Source: Planctomycetota bacterium (GTDB lineage Bacteria > Planctomycetota > Phycisphaerae > Phycisphaerales > SM1A02). Taken from it: 64,000 nucleotides of DNA. Numbering within the stretch: position 1 is the first letter of the stretch; every line of letters begins with the position of its first letter. The position numbers and the translations under genes are program-made. The notes below the pieces were generated by a model. That model searched no databases. It was given only the letters and a program-made list of their open reading frames with translations, and had not been told where the DNA came from. The DNA is taken from positions 558,001 through 622,000 of the forward strand of contig JAIOPG010000002.1 of NCBI GenBank assembly GCA_021414025.1, written 5' to 3'. Below are positions 52,471 to 60,196 of this stretch, in pieces.

Positions 52471-52503
52471 GCGGCGGGTCTTCGGACCCGCCGCGTCATT
52501 TTT
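52471..52503 (+). terminator. Intrinsic terminator of rnpB
   Basis: A perfect 10-base stem GCGGCGGGTC/GACCCGCCGC around a TTCG tetraloop (52471-52494), followed by GTCATTTTT (T-run at 52499-52503). Confidence 0.92.
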
Positions 52504-52568
52504 GGAGAAAATTAATTTTGAAACGCGCTTCTTTCCCGAGGATCAAGGGCAAAAATAAAAGAATTGTC

Positions 52569-52597
52569 TTGAACTGCGGGGTCGATTCTGCGATAAT
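52569..52597 (+). promoter_or_regulatory. Sigma70-like promoter of the unknown gene at 52608
   Basis: TTGAAC (52569-52574), 17-base spacer, GATAAT (52592-52597, five of six consensus positions). Transcription would start at about 52604, only about 4 bases before the ATG at 52608, giving an almost leaderless message. Confidence 0.6.
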
Positions 52598-52607
52598 GGT
52601 CACCCTC

Positions 52608-53243
52608 ATGGAAAAGAACTCACTCAAAAGAGACCTGCCGGATCCCTCGGGTTCCAAGGCGGGCAACCTGCAGTCCTACGTGATGCTGGTCTACCGCAAG
52701 GCGGTTCATCCGGAGTTCTTCGGCATCGAGGGCCGCCGCCGCATCGTGCACCCGGACTACGAGTTCGAGGGCTGGATCTTCAAGGGCGGACACGCCGGAA
52801 GATTCCAGTTTGCCAATCTTTGCGTGTGCGAGGTCGTGGTCGAGGGCGGCACCAACCTGCCCGACCGGGGCCTGCTGGCCAACCTGCCCTGTGCCGGCGA
52901 ACGCGACCACACCGAGGTCATGAGCGACAGCCTGACCTACATGACCACCATCCAGACCGAGACGCTTTCCGAGCACCTCTTCAGCGGCACCCACCGCGAG
53001 ATGCTGGCGCACATCCGTGACTCGAACTCGCTTCACAGCATCTGGACCGACTCCAAGGGGCGGCAAAACCTTTCCCTGATCGACATGCAGCGCTACCGCA
53101 ACGAGGTCCACATCCAGGGCTTCCATCTGCGCAGCGATTCCGGCATGGTGCTGCGCACGCAGTCCATGTTCAAGATGGGCGGCGAGAACGCGCCCTCTCC
53201 CAAGCCGGGCAAGACGGCCAAGGGCACCGGGAAAACTTCCTGA
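52608..53243 (+). CDS. Conserved-looking protein of unknown function
   Basis: The 211-residue product has no recognisable domain, signal peptide or membrane helix. The body is rich in charged and aromatic residues ('GRRRIVHPDYEFEGWIF', 'RNEVHIQGFHLRSDSG') and ends in a Lys/Pro-rich tail. A His-rich, single-Cys region ('FANLCVCEVVVEGG') is visible. I use the ATG at 52608, because the in-frame ATG at 52596 overlaps the -10 box. It has its own strong promoter behind the rnpB terminator, so it is independently expressed. Confidence 0.75.
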   Translation: MEKNSLKRDLPDPSGSKAGNLQSYVMLVYRKAVHPEFFGIEGRRRIVHPDYEFEGWIFKGGHAGRFQFANLCVCEVVVEGGTNLPDRGLLANLPCAGERDHTEVMSDSLTYMTTIQTETLSEHLFSGTHREMLAHIRDSNSLHSIWTDSKGRQNLSLIDMQRYRNEVHIQGFHLRSDSGMVLRTQSMFKMGGENAPSPKPGKTAKGTGKTS

Positions 53244-53282
53244 GCCCGGTGCGCCGCCTCGCACGCCATCGAGTTGTGATGC

Positions 53283-54242
53283 ATGACGATTGAACGCGCC
53301 GGCGAACTGGCCGGGCTCGCGACCAGCGCGCTGTGGGTGATCTCAAGCCTCTCCTTCGCCGCGGCGGGACGCCGGATGGGCGCCACCCAGGTCAATTTGC
53401 TGCGAAGCCTGCTGGCGGGTGTGTTCCTTTTGGGATTGCACTGGATTCTCTCGGGCACACCCTGGCCGCAGATCGGCTCGCATCGCACCTGGATCCTCGC
53501 GCTGAGCGGCGTGCTCGGCCTGGCCATCGGCGATCAATTCCTTTTCGCGGGCTACGTCCTGGTCGGGCCGCGCACCACCACGCTGCTTTTGACTCTGGCG
53601 CCGGCCGTCGCGGCGATGCTCTCCTGGGTCCTCTTCGGAGAGTGGATGGTGATGCAGGCCATCGTCGGCATGACGGTCACTCTGGCCGGGGTGATGTGGG
53701 TCGCGGCGGAGCGGCCGCATGCCTCCAGCTCGATCACGCCCGCCCAACAGCGCAAGGGGGTCTGGTATGGAGTCGGTGCTGCGGTCTGCCAGGGCTTGGG
53801 CATGGTCCTGGCCAGCAACGGGCTCAAGGGTGCCATCGATCCGATCTCCGCCCAGACCGTCCGCATGAGCGCCGGCGCCGTGGGCATTGTGCTCATTGCG
53901 ATGATCGTCGGCCGAATGAACCGGGCGAAGAGAAACGCTTTCGCCGCCGATGCGATGACCGCGCCACCACCGCTTGCGCTCCCTCCTCAAGGCGGCATCC
54001 TGGCGCTGCTCCTGGGAACCGTGACCGGCCCGATTCTGGGCGTGTGGTGCTCGCTCTACGCCCTGCAAAAACTCGAAGTGGGGGTGGCCACGACCCTGAT
54101 GTCCCTGGTCCCGGTGATGATTCTGCCCTTCACCCGCCTCACGGAGGGGCGCTGGCCGACGCCGCGGGCCATGCTTGGCGCGGTGATTGCCGTGGCGGGT
54201 GTGGCCATTCTGGCGACCGCGCCCAGCGCCGCTGTCGTCTGA
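53283..54242 (+). CDS. EamA/DMT family transporter
   Basis: The 319-residue product has about ten membrane helices in two EamA repeats (about residues 5-140 and 165-315). 'LSWVLFGEWMVMQAIVGMTV' and 'LPFTRLTEGRWPTPRAMLGA' are the repeated helix-end motifs. Such carriers move small metabolites out of or into the cell, and the substrate is unknown. No leaderless box or strong Shine-Dalgarno sequence is evident. It follows the unknown gene by 39 bases. Confidence 0.88.
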   Translation: MTIERAGELAGLATSALWVISSLSFAAAGRRMGATQVNLLRSLLAGVFLLGLHWILSGTPWPQIGSHRTWILALSGVLGLAIGDQFLFAGYVLVGPRTTTLLLTLAPAVAAMLSWVLFGEWMVMQAIVGMTVTLAGVMWVAAERPHASSSITPAQQRKGVWYGVGAAVCQGLGMVLASNGLKGAIDPISAQTVRMSAGAVGIVLIAMIVGRMNRAKRNAFAADAMTAPPPLALPPQGGILALLLGTVTGPILGVWCSLYALQKLEVGVATTLMSLVPVMILPFTRLTEGRWPTPRAMLGAVIAVAGVAILATAPSAAVV

Positions 54243-54266
54243 TACTTTCGCCGCCGAGCTTCACGC

Positions 54267-55169
54267 ATGAGTCCCTCAATCAACACCAGGCTTCAATCGC
54301 TCAACCTTGCCGACCAGGCGATGGGATTGAAGTCGGTGCCGGCACACCGGGCGCAACCCGCTCCCAATCTTGGCGGCGAACCCGTTCGAGAGAATGTCCA
54401 GACTCAAGCCGTTCGCGCGCCGTCGGACACCATGTCGGAGAAGCCGCTGCAAACGCCGATTCCGCGCGCAACTTCACCCGCTCCCAAAGCGGCCGGCGGA
54501 ATCGCCGGCTCCGCGAGCATGCAGTGGGGTCTCGCTCGTCCGCTGCCAAATTCACTCCAGGAGCGCAACGCAGCCTTGGAGGAAATCCGCGCCCGCCACG
54601 ACTCGACCTGCCCGCTCTGCACGACCATCGACACCTACACCCAGACGGTTCCGGGCGAAGGCAGCGCTGTGGCCGAATTGTTTTTCGTCGGCGAAGCGCC
54701 GGGCGAGCAGGAGGATCTGACCGGCCGGCCCTTCGTGGGACGGGCCGGCGCCAAACTGGAGGAGATGATGAAGGCCATGGGCCTGAGCCGCGAGCAGGTC
54801 TTCATCGCCAACGTGCTCAAGAGCAGGCCTCCCAACAATCGCACCCCGACGCCCATCGAAGTGGATCAGTGCGGCCCCTTCCTCCTCGAGCAGTTGATGG
54901 TGATCCGCCCCAAAGTCATTGTCACCCTCGGCGGTCCTGCCACCAAGTTGATCCTTGGGCTCGAAGAGGGGATCACCAGGCTCCGTGGGATCTGGGCCGC
55001 TTGGACGCCCCCCAAGGGCGTCGATCTGCAGCCGATTCCGGTGATGCCGACCTTCCATCCCGCCTATTTGCTGCGGAATTACACCTTGGAAACCCGCACG
55101 CAAGTCTGGTCCGACCTGCAAAAGGCGATGACCAAGCTGGCTCCCCGCCCGCCGGCCTCAAAAAACTGA
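54267..55169 (+). CDS. Uracil-DNA glycosylase, family 4 (Fe-S type)
   Basis: The enzyme removes uracil from DNA. The first 95 residues or so are a low-complexity Pro/Ala extension. The catalytic domain has C115-P-L-C118 at its start (cluster ligands), 'FVGEAPGEQEDLTGRPFVGR' as the active-site block, 'ANVLKSRPPNNRTP' with further ligands nearby, and 'PTFHPAYLLRN' as the Leu-loop. The long N-terminal tail is unusual for a family whose members are often about 200 residues. It ends before a strong terminator. Confidence 0.9.
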   Translation: MSPSINTRLQSLNLADQAMGLKSVPAHRAQPAPNLGGEPVRENVQTQAVRAPSDTMSEKPLQTPIPRATSPAPKAAGGIAGSASMQWGLARPLPNSLQERNAALEEIRARHDSTCPLCTTIDTYTQTVPGEGSAVAELFFVGEAPGEQEDLTGRPFVGRAGAKLEEMMKAMGLSREQVFIANVLKSRPPNNRTPTPIEVDQCGPFLLEQLMVIRPKVIVTLGGPATKLILGLEEGITRLRGIWAAWTPPKGVDLQPIPVMPTFHPAYLLRNYTLETRTQVWSDLQKAMTKLAPRPPASKN

Positions 55170-55189
55170 AAAATGATGGATCGCTTTGG

Positions 55190-55314
55190 GAACCCTCTGC
55201 GTAATGGCACTCCGAGGGTGAAGGATTGACACAACCGCAGCAGGTCTTCACCCCGCTGCCCACATGAGCCCCCACGAGGAGCCCGTTACGGCGCAAGCTG
55301 CGGCGGGCTCTTTT
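55190..55314 (+). ncRNA. Candidate structured RNA or 3' region after the uracil-DNA glycosylase gene
   Basis: Two hairpins precede the terminator: ACCCTC with GAGGGT (about 55193-55219) and GCAGCAGG with CCCCGCTGC (about 55237-55259, one mismatch). The string of stems ends in the terminator at 55279. It may be the 3' untranslated region or a separate small RNA. No family was recognised. Confidence 0.25.
55279..55314 (+). terminator. Intrinsic terminator after the uracil-DNA glycosylase gene
   Basis: GAGCCCG (55279-55285) pairs with CGGGCTC (55304-55310), enclosing an inner CGCA-AGC-TGCG stem, followed by TTTTATTT. Confidence 0.85.
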
Positions 55315-55343
55315 ATTTCAGCGGGCCCACGACCACATCCGGA

Positions 55344-56573
55344 TCAACTTGAGAAGGCGATGGCCGCGGAGCTGACCAGTGAGATTCCATTGGGCTCGCG
55401 CACCTGTTGGTAGTCGATCAAGTCGACGTTGGCCGGCTGCAGAATGCGCTGCGCCGCCGACATGTTGCCGATGCTGCACCAACGGGTCCGGTTCTGGTCC
55501 TTCTTGAAGGCGGCCTGGAACTCGGCGACATCCCTCTTGCAATAGGCGGCCAGTCGATCGCGATCGAGGTGTTCGATTTCTGCGGCGGCGGCGTCATCGA
55601 TGGAACCCTGGTCGCCGAACTGCGGACCCACATGGCTCAGATCACTGCTGGCGATCACCAGATTGCGACCACCCAACTCGGCCAGCGCCGTGCGGACCGC
55701 GGTCACGAATTGATCGGTGGTCGCGCGCTCATCGTCGTCGGCAACCGGCGGAACCATCGGATTGGGGATCAAGGCTGCCACCAAGGGCACTTCGCCGTAG
55801 AGATGCTGGATCCAAGGAATGTGCAGCTGGATCGAATGCTCGCCGAGGTGGTCGATCTGGTCCGCGTAGATCCGCTTGGAACCGAGCGATTTTTCCAGGA
55901 AAGCCAGCACCGCTTTGTCGGGATTCATCTTGCCGAAGGGTGTGAGGAAACCAAACTCGCTCACCACCACGCCATCGCCGATGCCAAAGTGATTGGTCCC
56001 GAGAATGATGACCCGGTCGGGCTTTTGATCCTTGTTCAACGCCTTGTAGGCGGCCGCGTAGCCGGGCCAGCCGCGCTGATAGTCCAGATGGGGAGCCACC
56101 AGTCCGAGAATCGTGCCTTCAATCTCCGGGTCTTCCATCTCTCCCAGCCACTTGTCCAAGGCCTCGCCGCAGGTCTGCGCGTCCTTGCCCAGCCCGGCCG
56201 AAACGCTCATCGGAAAGTGTCCATGCGCCGTGATCTTGGCCTTGGCAACACGCTCGAGTTCCTCGAAGCGGGGGCCCCAGATCAATCCCACCTCGTCCAG
56301 CCGAGTCACCAGATCCCGCAAAATGTGCATCGGCGCCTGGGTTTTCGCGGCGATCTCGTCGAGTGTCTCCCGACCTTGAAAGAGCAGGATCACCTGGAGA
56401 ATCTGGGGCATCACCACGATTTGCTGCTCGGTCAGCATCGAGGGATCCCGGAGCATCACATAGGACTTGCCCTCCTTTTGCATTCCCAGGGGCTGGAAAT
56501 TGCGGATTTGCGGCTTGTTCAGATGCTCCGCAAGGGGGGCGCTCGGGGGCGTTTCGCTTGGCGTGGTGCTCAT
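55344..56573 (-). CDS. MEMO-family protein (AmmeMemoRadiSam B-like) with N-terminal extension
   Basis: The 409-residue product has a C-terminal MEMO domain (about residues 135-409): 'VAPHLDYQRGWPGYAAAY', 'VIILGTNHFGIGDG', 'LGEHSIQLHIPWIQHL' and 'VIASSDLSHVGPQFGD'. The His residues correspond to the metal site of the LigB/MEMO fold. Residues 1-105 form a separate module, possibly a winged-helix or PqqD-like fold ('LTEQQIVVMPQILQVILLF', then 'TLDEIAAKTQ'). The usual partners (AMMECR1 and radical SAM genes) are not adjacent. TACACT stands 9 bases before the ATG. Confidence 0.83.
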   Translation of the reverse strand: MSTTPSETPPSAPLAEHLNKPQIRNFQPLGMQKEGKSYVMLRDPSMLTEQQIVVMPQILQVILLFQGRETLDEIAAKTQAPMHILRDLVTRLDEVGLIWGPRFEELERVAKAKITAHGHFPMSVSAGLGKDAQTCGEALDKWLGEMEDPEIEGTILGLVAPHLDYQRGWPGYAAAYKALNKDQKPDRVIILGTNHFGIGDGVVVSEFGFLTPFGKMNPDKAVLAFLEKSLGSKRIYADQIDHLGEHSIQLHIPWIQHLYGEVPLVAALIPNPMVPPVADDDERATTDQFVTAVRTALAELGGRNLVIASSDLSHVGPQFGDQGSIDDAAAAEIEHLDRDRLAAYCKRDVAEFQAAFKKDQNRTRWCSIGNMSAAQRILQPANVDLIDYQQVREPNGISLVSSAAIAFSS

Positions 56574-56656
56574 AGGCAGGGGAGTGTAACCCGCAAATTC
56601 ACATTCTTGTGAACTCCGGCGGCTTCAGAACCGTTCCCGTTTGTCCGATACTCGGG

Positions 56657-56662
56657 TAGAAT
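56657..56662 (+). promoter_or_regulatory. Possible -10 box of the DUF1573-ankyrin gene (TAGAAT)
   Basis: TAGAAT matches five of six consensus positions. No convincing -35 is found. The leader would be about 40 bases and includes GGAG before the ATG at 56708. Confidence 0.35.
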
Positions 56663-56707
56663 CGCTCCTTCGCCTCTGATGGGACAAAAGTCCCGGAGAT
56701 CTCTCAC

Positions 56708-58522
56708 ATGGTTCGTAGCACCGCATCCAAATTCCCGGTTCTTTTCCTATCGCTCGTCGCCCTGCTGGCGGCTCCGTCTCTGGCGATGCAGGCCACGCCG
56801 CCGACGCAACCGGCCAACACCGCGCCCGCTGGTAAACCTGCCGGTGCGCCGACCTCCAAGGAAGTGAATTTCAAGGAGGCCAACAAGAACAAGAACTCCG
56901 CCAAGGAGCTGTCGGCCTCCAAGCCTCGAACGGACATCGTCAACGAGGATCAGCCGCCGACGCCGCTCAACCCTGGTGCCACACCGCCTGGCGCGACCAC
57001 GACCGCACCTTTGGACAGCACACCGGTGATCAAGATCGAGCCGGAGATCCTGGATCTGGGCGAGATGATGGTCGACACCGCCAAGAGCGGCAAGGTGAAA
57101 CTGATCAATATTTCCGACAAACCCGTCACCATCACCAAAGCGGTGACCAGCTGCGGCTGCACCACCGCAGGCAGCCCCAAGGATCCGATTCCCGTGGGTG
57201 GCTCTGCCGAGGTCGAGATCACGTTGAAGCCGGGACCCAAGGCCGGCGTGCCGCTGAGCAAGCGCGTCACCTTCCAGATCGATGGCCACACGCCGATGAT
57301 GCTCACCGTGCAGGGCACCGTCCCCGCGTTCATCACCATGTCGCCCGACCAGCTCGAGGCGCCGGGCGAGGGACAGACTTCCGAGGGCGCGATCACCTTC
57401 AAGTGCCTCGATGGAACTCCCTTCAAGATCACCAGCGCCGTTCCGCCCATCGTGCCGGACCTGAGCCCTGAAGCCAAGGCGGAGCAGGTGGTCCACGTCG
57501 ACTGGAAGGCCTGGGATGAGACCGGCCGCACGATCAAGCTGACCTTCTCCACCGATCACCCGAAGGTCCCCTCGCTTTCCCTGTTGATCCGACGGCCTCC
57601 GACGGCCGGCACCAGCGTCGAGCCCCGCGCGCCGGGAGCGAATCCCGCCGACCGTGCGGCCAGCGCTCTGGTGACCGCCGCCCGCGCCGGCGATGTCGAG
57701 AAGGTGAAGAAGGAGCTCGAAGGCAAGATCGATGTGAACGCCCCCGAAAGCGCGGGCGGTCGCAGCGCTCTGCACTGGGCCGCGAAGGAAAACCGCGTTG
57801 AGGTCATTCCGGTGCTCCTGGCGGCCAAGGCCGACGTGAACAACCGCGATCGCGCCGGCAAGACGCCGCTCTGCGTCGCCGCTGAAAACCGCGATCCCAA
57901 GGGCGTTGAGTCCATGAAGCTGCTGATCGCCGCCAAGTCGGATGTCAACAGCAAGGATCGCCTGGGCGGCACTCCGCTGCTGTGGGCCTCCGGACTCGGA
58001 ACTCCCGAAGCCGTGGCCTTGCTGATCGATTCCGGCGCCGAGATCAACATTCCCGACAAGAACGGACTCACGCCCTTGCTGTGGGCAGCGGGCACCGGCG
58101 ATCCGCGCTCCGTGCAGCTGCTCATCGACCACAAGGCCGACTTGACCGTCGCCGACAATCTGACCGGTGACACCGCGGTCATGCGCGCGGCTCGCAATGG
58201 CAAGTTCGACAGCATGCTCATCCTGATCAAGGCCGGCTCCAACCTCGAAGTCAAGAACCGCCAGGGCATGACCACCTGGCTGGTGGCGTCGGCCAGCGGA
58301 ACCGTCGAGAAATTGAAGGCTCTCAAGGAAGCCAAGGCGGACACGCAGGCCAAGGATTCCCGTGGCTGGAATGCTTTGGACTATGCCAAAAACCGCGCGG
58401 ACCAGAATCGGTCCGACGTGATCAAGTATCTCGAGACGGAGCTGGGCATGAAGCCCGCGGCGGAACAGCCGAGCCCCGTTGCTCCGTTGCCGACCACGCC
58501 GCCGGCCGCTCCGGGCCGCTGA
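56708..58522 (+). CDS. Secreted DUF1573 protein with ankyrin repeats
   Basis: The 604-residue product has a signal peptide (about residues 1-27), a Pro/Ala-rich linker and a DUF1573 (ASPM/SPD2/Hydin-like) beta domain at about 105-205. That domain carries 'NISDKPVTITKAVTSCGCTT', whose paired Cys are typical. Residues about 315-590 hold roughly seven ankyrin repeats, such as 'GGRSALHWAAKENRVEVIPV' and 'NGLTPLLWAAGTGDPRSVQL'. Both parts are protein-binding scaffolds. The combination in an exported protein is unusual. GGAG lies about 9 bases before the ATG. It ends at a strong terminator. Confidence 0.87.
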   Translation: MVRSTASKFPVLFLSLVALLAAPSLAMQATPPTQPANTAPAGKPAGAPTSKEVNFKEANKNKNSAKELSASKPRTDIVNEDQPPTPLNPGATPPGATTTAPLDSTPVIKIEPEILDLGEMMVDTAKSGKVKLINISDKPVTITKAVTSCGCTTAGSPKDPIPVGGSAEVEITLKPGPKAGVPLSKRVTFQIDGHTPMMLTVQGTVPAFITMSPDQLEAPGEGQTSEGAITFKCLDGTPFKITSAVPPIVPDLSPEAKAEQVVHVDWKAWDETGRTIKLTFSTDHPKVPSLSLLIRRPPTAGTSVEPRAPGANPADRAASALVTAARAGDVEKVKKELEGKIDVNAPESAGGRSALHWAAKENRVEVIPVLLAAKADVNNRDRAGKTPLCVAAENRDPKGVESMKLLIAAKSDVNSKDRLGGTPLLWASGLGTPEAVALLIDSGAEINIPDKNGLTPLLWAAGTGDPRSVQLLIDHKADLTVADNLTGDTAVMRAARNGKFDSMLILIKAGSNLEVKNRQGMTTWLVASASGTVEKLKALKEAKADTQAKDSRGWNALDYAKNRADQNRSDVIKYLETELGMKPAAEQPSPVAPLPTTPPAAPGR

Positions 58523-58547
58523 CGGATCCAACCCAATCTGAAACTCC

Positions 58548-58575
58548 AAGAGCCCCGAATTTTCGGGGCTCTTTT
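58548..58575. terminator. Bidirectional-looking intrinsic terminator
   Basis: AAGAGCCCCG (58548-58557) pairs with CGGGGCTCTT (58564-58573) around AATTTT, followed by TT. It ends the DUF1573-ankyrin transcript. Confidence 0.85.
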
Positions 58576-58577
58576 AC

Positions 58578-58605
58578 TACAATCCCCGCTCAACCCTCTT
58601 AGGAG
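58578..58605 (+). promoter_or_regulatory. -10 box TACAAT and Shine-Dalgarno AGGAG of the M32 peptidase gene
   Basis: TACAAT (58578-58583) matches five of six consensus positions right after the terminator. AGGAG (58601-58605) is 6 bases before the ATG at 58612. Confidence 0.5.
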
Positions 58606-58611
58606 TCCCGC

Positions 58612-60141
58612 ATGAGCACTGCGACCGCCACCAACGCGTTGACCACCCTGTTCGCCGCCGTCAAGGAGGCCCGCCTGCTGGAGAGCACCGCGAATCTGCT
58701 GGGATGGGACCAGGAGACCATGATGCCCAAGGGGGGTGCCGAGCTTCGCAGCCGCCAGCTTTCGCAACTGGCCCGCATCGCCCACGAGACCTTCACCACG
58801 CCAAGGATCGGCGAGCTGCTCGCCGCGGCCGAGGAATCCGCCGCCTCACTCCCCAAGGATTCCGCCGACGCGGTGAACGTGCGCGAAATCCGCCGCGACT
58901 ACGACAAGGCCACCAAGCTTCCCTCGGCGCTGGTCGCGGAGCTGGCCCAGACCGCCAGCCAGGCGCAGCATGTCTGGATCGAGGCCCGCAAGGAGAGCAA
59001 CTTCAAGAAGTTCCAGCCCTGGCTGGAGAAGACCGTCAAGCTGAACATCGACAAAGCGGAATGCCTGGGCTGGTCCAAGGGCGGCGAGGCGTGGGACGCG
59101 CTGGCCGACCACTACGAGCCCGCGCTCACCGCCGCGGCCGTGACCGCGGTCTTCGAGCCGCTGCGCACGCGCCTGCAGCAATTGCTCGACCGCATCCGCG
59201 GCGCCAAGCAGCAGCCTTCCAACGCCTTCAATGAGATCGCCCTTCCCATCGAGTCGCAGGAGAAGTTCGTGCGCTACGTGGCCAAGCGCATCGGATTCAA
59301 TTTCGACAACGGGCGCCTCGACCGCAGCACGCATCCCTTCTGCGGCGGCAGCCACGGGCGCGACGTGCGCATGACGACGCGCTACAACCTCACCTGCGTG
59401 CTCGACGCGCTGGGCTCCACCATGCACGAGTCCGGGCATGGCATGTACGAGCAGGGGCATGATTTCAACCAAGTCGGCCTGCCCATGGGAGAGGCGGCGG
59501 GGCTCTCCGTGCACGAGAGCCAGAGCCGAATGTGGGAGAACCAGGTCGGCCGCGGCCGCAACTTCTGGACCTGGGCGCGGCCGCAGCTTTCGGCCTTCTT
59601 CGGCGACGCCTGCGACCACTTCACGCTCGATCACCTCTACCAGGCCGCCAACGTCGTGGAGCCCGGCTTCATTCGCGTGGAGTCGGACGAGGCCACCTAC
59701 AACATGCACGTGATGATCCGCTTCAAGCTGGAGCGGGCCATGCTCAAAGGCGACATGGCCATCGGCGACCTGCCCGGCTTCTGGAACAAACTCTACAAGG
59801 AATACCTGGGCGTCACGGTGCCGGATGATCGGCGCGGCTGCCTGCAGGATGTGCACTGGAGCATGGGCGCGATCGGCTATTTCCCCACCTACACGCTGGG
59901 CACGCTGCTGGCGGCGCAGCTCTTCGAGAAGGCCCGCAAGGACATCCCCGGCCTCGACGAAGGCTTCTCGCGCGGCGAATTCGCGCCGCTGCTCGCCTGG
60001 CTGCGCAAGAATGTCCACTGCGAGGCCCGCCGCTACCGTCTGGACGAGCTCTGCCGCAAGGTGACTGGGGCACCGCTCTCGGCCGATCCGATGATGCGGC
60101 ATCTGGAATCCAAGTTATTGCCGCTCTACGGCCTCTCGTAA
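58612..60141 (+). CDS. Metallocarboxypeptidase, M32 family
   Basis: The 509-residue product is the usual size for thermostable carboxypeptidase 1-type enzymes, which release C-terminal residues from peptides with a zinc ion. The metal motif HExxH is H272-E273-S-G-H276 in 'MHESGHGMYEQGHDF'. A downstream Glu in 'VHESQSRMWENQVGR' gives the third ligand. 'GDVRMTTRY'-like and 'HFTLDHLYQAANVVEP' blocks are also family features. It is cytoplasmic, with no signal peptide. Confidence 0.94.
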   Translation: MSTATATNALTTLFAAVKEARLLESTANLLGWDQETMMPKGGAELRSRQLSQLARIAHETFTTPRIGELLAAAEESAASLPKDSADAVNVREIRRDYDKATKLPSALVAELAQTASQAQHVWIEARKESNFKKFQPWLEKTVKLNIDKAECLGWSKGGEAWDALADHYEPALTAAAVTAVFEPLRTRLQQLLDRIRGAKQQPSNAFNEIALPIESQEKFVRYVAKRIGFNFDNGRLDRSTHPFCGGSHGRDVRMTTRYNLTCVLDALGSTMHESGHGMYEQGHDFNQVGLPMGEAAGLSVHESQSRMWENQVGRGRNFWTWARPQLSAFFGDACDHFTLDHLYQAANVVEPGFIRVESDEATYNMHVMIRFKLERAMLKGDMAIGDLPGFWNKLYKEYLGVTVPDDRRGCLQDVHWSMGAIGYFPTYTLGTLLAAQLFEKARKDIPGLDEGFSRGEFAPLLAWLRKNVHCEARRYRLDELCRKVTGAPLSADPMMRHLESKLLPLYGLS

Positions 60142-60196
60142 ATCTGAATTTCATCATCGAATCCAAGCGAATCACGGCTACACTGCGGGGCTCATC

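Noticed and set aside
52239-52607. Open frame continuing upstream of the unknown gene through rnpB
   Set aside because: It crosses RNase P RNA and its terminator. The promoter at 52569-52597 shows that transcription starts later.
55226-55231. TTGACA hexamer after the uracil-DNA glycosylase gene
   Set aside because: No -10 box lies 15-19 bases downstream, and the segment is inside a hairpin-rich 3' region.
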